Assembly (NCBI RefSeq): GCF_000949475.1
Contig: NZ_JRHC01000001.1
Span: 1,860,001 to 1,924,000 of the forward strand
DNA length: 64,000 bases
Origin: Draconibacterium sediminis
Lineage (GTDB): Bacteria > Bacteroidota > Bacteroidia > Bacteroidales > Prolixibacteraceae
Direction of reading: 5' to 3'
Both the position numbers and the translations under genes were made by a program. Position 1 is the first letter of the stretch. Each line of letters begins with the position of its first letter. The notes below the pieces were generated by a model. The model worked only from the letters and a program-made list of their open reading frames with translations. It ran no database searches and was not told the origin of the DNA. Shown in pieces: positions 20,548 through 28,684 of the stretch.

Positions 20548-20584
20548 AAAGAGGGTGCAGACCGTTAACGGTAGCATCCTCTTT
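20548..20584 (+). terminator. Intrinsic terminator, end of unit B
   Basis: An 11-base left arm (20548-20558) pairs with 20574-20584 with one G-T wobble. The loop contains its own palindrome, ACCGTTAACGGT (20561-20572), so the hairpin can extend to a longer two-part stem. The T tract is short (CTTT, then AACTTT). Confidence 0.7.
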
Positions 20585-20648
20585 AACTTTAAAACCAAAT
20601 ATTCTATAATCAATGAGTAATTTTGTTTACATCAAAACCAGATCAATA

Positions 20649-22235
20649 ATGAAACAAATACTTTTTGTTCTAATTACTTTTATTGTTGGTTTTTCTTCTT
20701 GCAAATCCAGCATCAAAAATCCAGCATCTGATATCGAACGCCCTAACATACTTTTTGCAATTGCCGACGATGCATCATGGAAACATTTTAGTGCCTATGG
20801 CTGTAGCTGGGTGAAAACTCCAGGCTTTGACCGTGTCGCAGAGCAGGGTATTCTTTTTACCCGCGCTTATACGCCAAACGCAAAGTGTGCACCTTCGCGT
20901 TCGTGTATTTTAACCGGACGAAACAGCTGGCAACTGGAAGAAGCTGCGAATCACTTTCCGAATTTTCCGGCAAAATTTAAAACCTATGCCGAAGTTTTGG
21001 GCGAACACGGGTATTGGGTAGGGAGTGTAGCCAAAGGTTGGGCGCCAGGTAATCCGGGAGAAATAGGTGGAAAAAAACGTGAACTTACCGGCCCTAAATT
21101 CGATAAGTTTAAAACAACACCGCCGGCAAAACATATCTCGAATATCGATTATGCAAAAAATTTTGAAGACTTTTTGGAAAGACGCCCAAAAGAGCAGCCT
21201 TTTTGTTTTTGGTATGGAAGTACAGAACCACATCGTGCATACGAATTTGAAGCAGGAGTTAAATATGGCGGAAAATCGACTGATGAAATTGACGAAGTGC
21301 CCGCTTTTTGGCCTGATGTGGATACTATACGCAAAGATATGCTAGATTATGCCTTCGAGATTGAATATTTCGACAACCATCTTCAACAAATGCTGAAAAA
21401 GTTGGAAGAAATAGGCGAATTGGAAAATACCCTGATAATTGTTACTGCGGATAATGGAATGCCTTTTCCGCGTATAAAAGGGCAGGTATACGAATATTCA
21501 AACCATTTACCTTTGGCAATTATGTGGCCTGATGGAATTAAAAATCCAGGCAGGGTAGTGGATGATTTTGTAAATTTTATTGATTTTGCACCAACTTACC
21601 TCGAGCTAACCGGATTAACAGCAGAAGAGACAGGAATGCAAGCTGTTACCGGAAAAAGCTTAACCGATATATTTTATTCAGATAAAGAAGGAACAGTTAC
21701 TGAATATCGCAATTTTGTGCTAGTTGGTAAAGAACGCCATGATATTGGCAGACCGGATGATCAGGGATATCCGGTTAGGGGGCTGATAAAAGGAGGATAC
21801 CTTTACCTGCGTAATTTTGAAACTGATCGTTGGCCATTGGGAAATCCTGAAACAGGATACCTGAATTGCGATGGTAGCCCGACAAAAACCTACATTTTGG
21901 ATACTCGTCGTAAAAAAGGAATAATGGAGTACTGGCAATTAAATTTTGGGAAACGTGTTTCTGAAGAATTATATGATATTAAGGCTGACCCGTTTTGCCT
22001 GAAAAACTTGGCTGATAGTTCTGGATATATTAACCAAAGGGAAAACATGTTTGCTGAAATGAAACAAAAGTTAACAGAACAAGAAGATCCCCGAATACTA
22101 GGGAGAGGGGATATATTTGACAACTATGAGTATTCTGGTTCCGATCGTAACTTTTATAATCGTTATTTCAGTGGTGAAAAGCTTTCTCCGTCGTGGATTA
22201 ATGCATCAGATTTTGAAACGGATTTGAAGGAATAA
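20649..22235 (+). CDS. S1-family sulfatase, lipoprotein
   Basis: 528 residues counted from ATG 20649, where a normal lipoprotein signal begins (lipobox FSSC, Cys18). An in-frame ATG at 20613 adds 12 polar residues and is less likely. Formylglycine motif CAPSR at Cys80; Asp40-Asp41 in IADDASW and TADNGMPF form the metal site. The [16 protein letters not shown] start and the WQLEEAANH segment resemble the heparan-N-sulfatase-like branch of S1; the substrate cannot be read from this. It lies alone between the terminator at 20548 and the promoter region at 22352; I see no clear promoter of its own. Confidence 0.92.
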   Translation: MKQILFVLITFIVGFSSCKSSIKNPASDIERPNILFAIADDASWKHFSAYGCSWVKTPGFDRVAEQGILFTRAYTPNAKCAPSRSCILTGRNSWQLEEAANHFPNFPAKFKTYAEVLGEHGYWVGSVAKGWAPGNPGEIGGKKRELTGPKFDKFKTTPPAKHISNIDYAKNFEDFLERRPKEQPFCFWYGSTEPHRAYEFEAGVKYGGKSTDEIDEVPAFWPDVDTIRKDMLDYAFEIEYFDNHLQQMLKKLEEIGELENTLIIVTADNGMPFPRIKGQVYEYSNHLPLAIMWPDGIKNPGRVVDDFVNFIDFAPTYLELTGLTAEETGMQAVTGKSLTDIFYSDKEGTVTEYRNFVLVGKERHDIGRPDDQGYPVRGLIKGGYLYLRNFETDRWPLGNPETGYLNCDGSPTKTYILDTRRKKGIMEYWQLNFGKRVSEELYDIKADPFCLKNLADSSGYINQRENMFAEMKQKLTEQEDPRILGRGDIFDNYEYSGSDRNFYNRYFSGEKLSPSWINASDFETDLKE

Positions 22236-22351
22236 AGCTCAAGTGGTCCTCTCAAAATTGGCACGAACATTATTATTTGCGAATATAGTATTTCGTAACC
22301 CTATTTCGTATCACCTTTTTTTTATACCAGCATCCTGAATAGTAACAGGGA

Positions 22352-22416
22352 TGTACACCAAAACAAAACAAAAAAACACCAAAACAAAAGCCTCGAAACT
22401 TTACGGCCTAGATTTG
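22352..22416 (+). promoter_or_regulatory. Looser version of the shared promoter element, unit C
   Basis: TGTACACC at 22352 lies 87 bases upstream of the start codon, matching the 80-108 base spacing at other units, and a perfect -7 box TAGATTTG lies at 22409-22416. The distance between them is 57 bases rather than 35-36, which is 21 more, about two helical turns. No GGC at the matching upstream position (AGT instead). Confidence 0.4.
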
Positions 22417-22438
22417 GAACAGATTAAAATCGTTACCA

Positions 22439-24685
22439 ATGAAACAAATATTTTACGCCTTTTTACTAAGTATTTTTTCGTTTGCCAGTCTGGCACAAGT
22501 CGAAATTTATCCTTTTCCAACATCTGATTCGGAAATAATTTCAGAACAATATGCCGTTCGGATTCGTATTTTAAAAGCCGATGGAAGTCATGATAGTTGG
22601 CAGGAAATTACAGTACTGAATGTTGTTCCTCGGGAACCATACGAACATCCAATTTGTGGCGAACAATCCAGTGCTTTTAATATAACCGGCGACCGCCGGA
22701 CAAGCTTTGCGCCCTTTGGATTTTCCGGACCAATTGAAGTAGAAGTAACTAAACAGTTTGGAACCCTTGCTACAAGTGTAGAAATTACACCCAAAGCTTA
22801 CTCCATTAATCCACATTATTTCGATGGTCAAACAGTACGTTTTGCAATAAACCAATGGGGGTACATTAGCGTAAATTTTGTATCTGAAGACAACCGCGAC
22901 GGCGATGGGGCAGGAGGTATGCATATAAAACATGGCTTAATGCTTTTTGCCGATAGATCCGAGAGTGAAGCAGGTTACGATATTCCTCTTCCTAACGATC
23001 AGGGGGTAGTAGTTTGGAATAATGATACTGATATTGAAACCTTAAGAAATGCAGATATTATTTACTTCCCGGCTGGCGACCATAAAATGAAAGAGCATAA
23101 GGACAACGAACAGGAGTTTCTAACAGTACCTGGAGACATGGAATCGTCGCCGTTATATCATGGACAACTGCGTTTAAAAAAGTCGCAAAAAATCTATCTC
23201 GCTCCCGGTGCTTATGTTCGAGGTTGTTTTAATGGGCGTGGAAACGATGGTGTTTGGATTTATGGAAGAGGGGTAATTTCCGGCCGTGATCACTTGTTTC
23301 ATGAAATCCTCATACCGGAGTTCGACAATGAAGGCAACTGGGTACACCGAACTGCTACAAAAGAAGCTTTTGTAGATTTAATTGGCTGCGACGATATTCG
23401 AATGGATGGCATTTGTATCATCGAACCTTTTCATCATACTTGCCCATCGGGGAATAGAGGATTGATTAAAAATATTAAAATTCTAGGTTTTAACTATAAT
23501 AACGATGGTGTTCGCCCCGGAGATGGGACAGTAGTTGACGAAATTTTTATAAAAACCATGGATGATTACGACTACGCAAGGGGTAACCACATGTTTAAAA
23601 ATTCAGTTATCTGGCCCATGTTTAACGGCTCGGTGGGGATGATTTCGTGGAGTACTCTGGGTGGTGAAGGCTGGTGGTTTCATAACAACCATATCATTAA
23701 TTCCGAAACAAAAAATAATTATTCGAATAACGATGGAATTGTGGGCTCGCAAGCCGATTTCGGTATTCAAACACACAATATTGAACTGAAAAATATTCAT
23801 GTTGATCATCCGATTACCAACCTGGTTGATGCCCTGATTCTCGATGAGGGAACATCAACCAACTACGATACCTGGTTTCGAGATTTCAGGTTTGTAAACA
23901 TAAAAGCCGATTACCCGTTTCAACGCACCAATGGAGAGGTGCAACTCAACCGTTTAAAAGGTATGAAGCGCGATAACCGAATTGCCTGGGTCGAGAATTT
24001 TACCTTTACTAATTTTGTGGTCGACGGTACATTGGTAACTTTCAATAACTACAAAAATTATTTCGATCTGAATCTGCAAGGGGCAAATGGTGTAAATACT
24101 GATGTTGATAATTATGTCCGGAATATTACTTTCAATTCAAGCGGTGAACTCTTTGTAATTGATGAAATCTGTGGCGAAGGAGGAGAATGTTTTCCTAAGG
24201 GAACAAGCGGGAAAGTTGATTGTCCGTCGGGAACGTCGCAATCAATTTCAATAAAACCAAACCTAGGTTTTAAAATAAAAGAAGTAATAGTTGATGGAAA
24301 AAGCATTGGACGAGAACAAATTCACCATTTTAACAATGTTCAGCAAAACCATACACTTGAGGTTCTTTTTGAAGAAGGTGACGATTATTTTGATTTGCCG
24401 GTCAATACAGATATCTTTTCTGTCATAACATCAACACAAAAGGATTATAACTTAAATGACAGATTGCTGGTTTATCCGAATCCCGCTACTAATCAGGTTA
24501 CTATTTCAGGATTAGTAGGAAATGGACAGCTTCGTTTGTGCGATATTTCCGGAAAAGTTATTAGAGCTATCGATTATTCAACATCGAGTAGTTTGTTCGA
24601 TATCTCTGATTGTAGGAAGGGCATTTATCTTTTGCATGTCATCAGCGGAGTGCAAATGCAGGTTAGCAAGCTAATTGTCAACTGA
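22439..24685 (+). CDS. Secreted right-handed beta-helix polysaccharidase with T9SS tail
   Basis: 748 residues. Signal peptide ends near SLAQ. An N-terminal beta-sandwich (about 20-230) precedes a right-handed beta-helix (about 240-590) with YLAPGAYVRG, IYGRGVISG, NNDGVRPGDG and TMDDYDYAR; this order resembles GH49 (dextranase) and, more loosely, GH28. Asp residues in NNDG and MDD are the catalytic candidates. Then come a bacterial-repeat-like domain (about 600-660, GFKIKEVIVDGK) and a type A T9SS C-terminal domain (about 675-748, VYPNPATNQV and GIYLLHV). It is the only T9SS cargo I see here, and so the best candidate for the extracellular depolymerase. The family is uncertain. Confidence 0.8.
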   Translation: MKQIFYAFLLSIFSFASLAQVEIYPFPTSDSEIISEQYAVRIRILKADGSHDSWQEITVLNVVPREPYEHPICGEQSSAFNITGDRRTSFAPFGFSGPIEVEVTKQFGTLATSVEITPKAYSINPHYFDGQTVRFAINQWGYISVNFVSEDNRDGDGAGGMHIKHGLMLFADRSESEAGYDIPLPNDQGVVVWNNDTDIETLRNADIIYFPAGDHKMKEHKDNEQEFLTVPGDMESSPLYHGQLRLKKSQKIYLAPGAYVRGCFNGRGNDGVWIYGRGVISGRDHLFHEILIPEFDNEGNWVHRTATKEAFVDLIGCDDIRMDGICIIEPFHHTCPSGNRGLIKNIKILGFNYNNDGVRPGDGTVVDEIFIKTMDDYDYARGNHMFKNSVIWPMFNGSVGMISWSTLGGEGWWFHNNHIINSETKNNYSNNDGIVGSQADFGIQTHNIELKNIHVDHPITNLVDALILDEGTSTNYDTWFRDFRFVNIKADYPFQRTNGEVQLNRLKGMKRDNRIAWVENFTFTNFVVDGTLVTFNNYKNYFDLNLQGANGVNTDVDNYVRNITFNSSGELFVIDEICGEGGECFPKGTSGKVDCPSGTSQSISIKPNLGFKIKEVIVDGKSIGREQIHHFNNVQQNHTLEVLFEEGDDYFDLPVNTDIFSVITSTQKDYNLNDRLLVYPNPATNQVTISGLVGNGQLRLCDISGKVIRAIDYSTSSSLFDISDCRKGIYLLHVISGVQMQVSKLIVN

Positions 24686-24721
24686 AGTATTTATATCTTC
24701 AGGCAATCTAAATTACCAAAA

Positions 24722-26395
24722 ATGATTAAAAAGACTTTTTTTCTTTCGCTGATTGCAACTTTTCTTTTAGTTACAGGACACAGTTTTGCACAGTCATTAT
24801 CGGATTACCGTTGGACAACCATTGGTGCCACTGGCGAAGCAACGGGCCGCCACGAAAATGCTTTTGTTGAATATAAAGGTAAATTTTATTTACTGGGAGG
24901 GCGCGGAATAAATCCTGTAAATGTATTCGATCCTGCAACAAATACCTGGGAATCAAAAGGGAAGTCGCCAATGGAAATTCACCATTTTCAGACAGTGGTT
25001 TATGGCGATGCAATTTGTTTAATGGGTGCTATGACCGGAAAATATCCAAAAGAAGTACCCATGGAGAATATCTGGAAATATTATCCTGAAACCGATACCT
25101 GGGAGAAAGGACCCGAAATCCCGGAAGACAGGAGACGAGGTGGAGCCGGAGCGGTTTTATACAATGACAAAATTTACCTGGTTGGAGGAATTGAGTATGG
25201 TCATACCAGCGGTACCAACAATTATTTTGATAGTTATGATTTGAAAACAGGTGAATGGCAAATATTAACAAAAGCGCCTCATATTCGCGACCATTTTCCG
25301 GCAATAGTGGTGGATGACAAATTATACTGTGTTGGCGGAAGAAATACAAGCGTTCATTATCCTGACAATTTTGGAGCTTTCTTTGCCGCTACAATTCCCG
25401 AAGTTGATGTATTTGATTTTAAGAAAGAAACCTGGGCTACTCTGAAGGAAAAACTGCCCTTTCCATCAGCTGCCGGTGGTTTGGTTGAAATCGATAATAA
25501 ACTTATTTATATGGGAGGCGAATGCAGTTGGGCGAATGCCAGTTTTCAAACCCAAGCACTCGATCTGGAAACCGGGAAATGGGAACAACTGGCTTCATTG
25601 GTTATCGGACGTCACGGTAGTGGAGCGATAGTTTACAACAACAATATTTACCTGGCAGCCGGCAGCCCTAACAAAGGCGGAGGAAACATGAATTCCATTG
25701 AGGTTTTTTCAGCACTGCACGATTGGAAGAAATTATTTAATGGAGAGAATCTCTCAGGTTGGGAGGTAAAATGTACACAGCAGGATAAAGGAAAGAATTA
25801 CTGGACGGTAGATAACGGAACAATTTTGTGTGATACCAAAGGGAATTCTGATCATCAATACATTTGGTTGCAATCGAATGATGAATTCACCGATTTTGAA
25901 TTGCGCTTAAAATTTCAGGCAAGCGCCGAAAATAAAGGGAATGCCGGAGTACAAGTCCGTAGTCGATACGACGATTTCGCTAAAGTTGACAGAGACGTTG
26001 TGGGTTGGATGGACGGGCCACAGGTGGACATCGATCCAACGAATCCGTGGCGTAACGGTTTTATTTACGATGAAACACGGAAAACCCGACGCTGGATAAT
26101 TCCAAGCCTGCCCGATTGGAAAATATCAAAAGAGGAATATGCACCTAAAAAAGTGATCTACTACTGGGATAATGAAGGAACTGGTTGGAACGATATACGC
26201 ATCATTTGTAAGGATAAACACATCACGACTTACGTAAACAACCTAAAAGTGGCTGACTATGATGGAACCGGCGTTTTGGATGACAAGGACCATACCATAA
26301 ACAACGTTGGTGCAAGAGGGCACATTGCTCTTCAGCTGCATATGCATTCTAACAATTTTATTCGTTTTAAAGATATTGAAATAAGGGAGTGGTAA
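24722..26395 (+). CDS. Kelch beta-propeller fused to DUF1080 domain, exported
   Basis: 557 residues; signal peptide ends at SFAQ. Residues about 28-335 hold repeated Kelch-type blades (KFYLLGGRG, KIYLVGGIE, KLYCVGGRN, KLIYMGGEC, NIYLAAGSP). Residues about 336-557 are a DUF1080 (3-keto-disaccharide hydrolase, LamG-like) domain starting at KKLFNGENLSGWEV and ending in FIRFKDIEIREW. DUF1080 members cleave oxidised 3-keto sugars in some species or bind glycans. It lies 36 bases after the beta-helix gene and is followed by a strong terminator. The fusion of the two folds is unusual in my experience. Confidence 0.85.
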   Translation: MIKKTFFLSLIATFLLVTGHSFAQSLSDYRWTTIGATGEATGRHENAFVEYKGKFYLLGGRGINPVNVFDPATNTWESKGKSPMEIHHFQTVVYGDAICLMGAMTGKYPKEVPMENIWKYYPETDTWEKGPEIPEDRRRGGAGAVLYNDKIYLVGGIEYGHTSGTNNYFDSYDLKTGEWQILTKAPHIRDHFPAIVVDDKLYCVGGRNTSVHYPDNFGAFFAATIPEVDVFDFKKETWATLKEKLPFPSAAGGLVEIDNKLIYMGGECSWANASFQTQALDLETGKWEQLASLVIGRHGSGAIVYNNNIYLAAGSPNKGGGNMNSIEVFSALHDWKKLFNGENLSGWEVKCTQQDKGKNYWTVDNGTILCDTKGNSDHQYIWLQSNDEFTDFELRLKFQASAENKGNAGVQVRSRYDDFAKVDRDVVGWMDGPQVDIDPTNPWRNGFIYDETRKTRRWIIPSLPDWKISKEEYAPKKVIYYWDNEGTGWNDIRIICKDKHITTYVNNLKVADYDGTGVLDDKDHTINNVGARGHIALQLHMHSNNFIRFKDIEIREW

Positions 26396-26426
26396 AATTT
26401 TGTATTAATACAGTTAAAATATCCTC

Positions 26427-26433
26427 TGTACAA
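26427..26433 (+). promoter_or_regulatory. Isolated TGTACAA copy before unit D
   Basis: TGTACAA lies 81 bases before the ATG at 26508, the usual distance for this motif in the window. No TAnnTTTG box stands 36 bases downstream; that position falls inside the terminator hairpin. It may be a weak or chance copy. Confidence 0.25.
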
Positions 26434-26452
26434 TCGAGGTAGATTTCAGAAC

Positions 26453-26490
26453 AAAAGAACAATTCAATTAAAGTGAATTGTTCTTTTTTT
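26453..26490 (+). terminator. Strong intrinsic terminator, end of unit C
   Basis: A perfect 14-base left arm (26453-26466) pairs with 26474-26487 around a seven-base loop, ending in seven T (26484-26490). It stands only 17 bases before the start of the next gene, which leaves no room for a promoter in between. Confidence 0.88.
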
Positions 26491-26507
26491 GCTTTAAACC
26501 TATTGCA

Positions 26508-28682
26508 ATGATTAAACTAAACCAATTAGCATCAATTATCATTCTAGTCTGTTTATGGTCGTGTAAGGCTGGCAATACTAATCTTGTTGAAATTTTAGAC
26601 AATTCACCACAGGCTCACTTTGCTTCAGAACAAATTAATCGAGCATTGTATGATTTAGGAACGACTTCAAAAGTACAGGTAATTTTAAAGATTGATTCTA
26701 CGCTCAATGAACAAGCATACACCATTCAAAAGAAAAACAGAAAAATTGTTGTGAGTGGGGGCGATGATATCGGCCTCATGTATGGAGGATTAGAGTTGGC
26801 TGAAATAATAGCTGTTGAAGATAGAATTCCAGAGCTGGCAGAAACGATATCCGGAAAACCACACATTAAAAAACGAGGATTAAAATTCAACATTCCACTT
26901 GACATCCGCACTCCAAGTTACCAGGATGCTGGCGATGCTGCACAAAATAATATCGTGGAAATGTGGAATATAGATTTTTGGAAAGCCTATTTAGATATGA
27001 TGGCCAAAAACCGTTACAATGTGCTTACACTTTGGAATCCGCATCCCTTCCCATCGATGATTAAAATGGAGAATTATCCCGATGTTGCATTGGAGAATGT
27101 TTGTGGAACCAGTTTTCCGCTCGATACGGAACGAACCGACGAGCCCGATGCCACATTTATTGCAGGCTGCGGTGTTTCAAAAGATGTGCTTGATAATCTG
27201 ATTGTACTAAAAGAGCTGACAATCGACGAAAAAATTCAGTTCTGGCGTGCTGTGATGAAATATGCGAAAGACCGGGGAGTGGAAGTTTATTTTATTACCT
27301 GGAACATTTGGATGAACGGTTTGGCCCCGCCCGGGTGGTACCGCAATCAGGAAAATAAAAAAGGTGATGAGGGCAAATACGGAGTCAACAACGATCAGGG
27401 AAATCCACTTACCATTACCTACCTGCGCGAGGCAGTAAAAGAATTTATTCTCACTTATCCTGATTTAGCAGGTATTGGAACCACTGCGGGAGAAAACATG
27501 GAAGACCGCAACGATGAATTCGACCGTGAAAAATGGTTGTGGAATTCTTATGGGCAAGGTGTTTTAGATGCTAAAGAACTTCAGCCTGAACGAGAAATAA
27601 AATTTATCCATCGGTACTGGCAAAGTGGTGTCGACAAAATTGTCGACGATTTTATGTCAAAATATCCCGATGAAATAAATTTGAGCTTTAAGTACGCACG
27701 GGCGCGAATGTATGCTACTCCAAAACCCGAATGGGCAAATGAATACATAAAAGAATACCGAGCATTTGGGTTCAAAAGCTGGTGGAATATCCGTAACGAC
27801 GACATCTTTCATTTTCGCTGGGGCGATCCTGGATATGTATCTGAGTTTATGAAGAACCTGCCCGAAGAAGAATTAACCGCCGGTTATTTTATGGGCTCCG
27901 ACGGTTATGTTTGGGGGCGCGAGTTTATCAGTAAACACCCGAAAAATCCAAGAGAACTCGAGATCGATAAACATTGGTATAATTTTATGTTGTGGGGCCG
28001 AATGGGATACAATCCTGACTTGGAGAAGAAACGGGTGATAGGATTAATAAAGCAAAAGTATCCCGGCGTAGATGTTGGCAGATTATTTAATGCCTGGGCA
28101 ACCGCATCGAAAATACCCTCGTTGGTAACCAATTTTCATTGGAATGACTGGGACTTTCAGTGGGCTGTGGAAGGTTGCCTCGACCTGCGAAACGGATTTC
28201 ATACCGTAGAACGTTTTATTACTAATCCAACTCGGCAAGGTTCCGGCATTCTTTCGATTCCCAATTTTGTGGAGTTGCAGAAAAAACAAAAAACAATAAC
28301 GGAGACAACTCCACTTGATGTGGCTGGCAAACTCGACTCTATGGCTAATGAGGTTCTCCGTTTTGTTGACATTCAAACTGAATTTGCGGATCCATCTTAT
28401 GCAGAATTGGTTTACGACCTTCAAGCCTGGGCATACATGGGTAAATACTATGCCAATAAAATACGTGGAGCATATCAGCTGCATGCTTCACGGAAAGGTA
28501 TTGAATACGCAAGTTTATCTCAAGCTAAAGAGTCCTTAGCCATGGCGTTGGATATGTGGAAAAAGTATGCCGAAGCTGCCACTAGAAACTACCATCCGCA
28601 GTTTATGGCAAAAACACGAACCATTGACTGGAATGCCCTTACGAATAACGTAAAAGAAGATATAACTCAAATAAAAATGTAG
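26508..28682 (+). CDS. GH67-like TIM-barrel glycoside hydrolase, lipoprotein
   Basis: 724 residues from ATG 26508; an upstream in-frame TTG (26478) lies inside the terminator. Lipobox LWSC with Cys19. Residues about 25-125 resemble the zincin-like N-terminal domain of GH67/GH20 enzymes (IVVSGGDDIGLMYGGLELAE). A TIM barrel then begins at IKKRGLKFNIP, with the carboxylates in GTTAGENMED and the NFHWNDWDFQW segment as candidate active-site parts, and a helical C-terminal domain (about 600-724) follows. GH67 and GH115 members are alpha-glucuronidases, so removal of a uronic acid branch is possible, but the family is not certain. First gene of unit D. Confidence 0.65.
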   Translation: MIKLNQLASIIILVCLWSCKAGNTNLVEILDNSPQAHFASEQINRALYDLGTTSKVQVILKIDSTLNEQAYTIQKKNRKIVVSGGDDIGLMYGGLELAEIIAVEDRIPELAETISGKPHIKKRGLKFNIPLDIRTPSYQDAGDAAQNNIVEMWNIDFWKAYLDMMAKNRYNVLTLWNPHPFPSMIKMENYPDVALENVCGTSFPLDTERTDEPDATFIAGCGVSKDVLDNLIVLKELTIDEKIQFWRAVMKYAKDRGVEVYFITWNIWMNGLAPPGWYRNQENKKGDEGKYGVNNDQGNPLTITYLREAVKEFILTYPDLAGIGTTAGENMEDRNDEFDREKWLWNSYGQGVLDAKELQPEREIKFIHRYWQSGVDKIVDDFMSKYPDEINLSFKYARARMYATPKPEWANEYIKEYRAFGFKSWWNIRNDDIFHFRWGDPGYVSEFMKNLPEEELTAGYFMGSDGYVWGREFISKHPKNPRELEIDKHWYNFMLWGRMGYNPDLEKKRVIGLIKQKYPGVDVGRLFNAWATASKIPSLVTNFHWNDWDFQWAVEGCLDLRNGFHTVERFITNPTRQGSGILSIPNFVELQKKQKTITETTPLDVAGKLDSMANEVLRFVDIQTEFADPSYAELVYDLQAWAYMGKYYANKIRGAYQLHASRKGIEYASLSQAKESLAMALDMWKKYAEAATRNYHPQFMAKTRTIDWNALTNNVKEDITQIKM

Positions 28683-28684
28683 AA

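Noticed and set aside
20613-20648. ATG 20613 as start of the sulfatase
   Set aside because: It adds 12 polar residues before a normal lipoprotein signal that begins at ATG 20649. Not excluded, only less likely.
26478-26507. TTG start extending the GH67-like gene
   Set aside because: It lies inside a strong terminator hairpin; ATG 26508 starts a normal lipoprotein signal.
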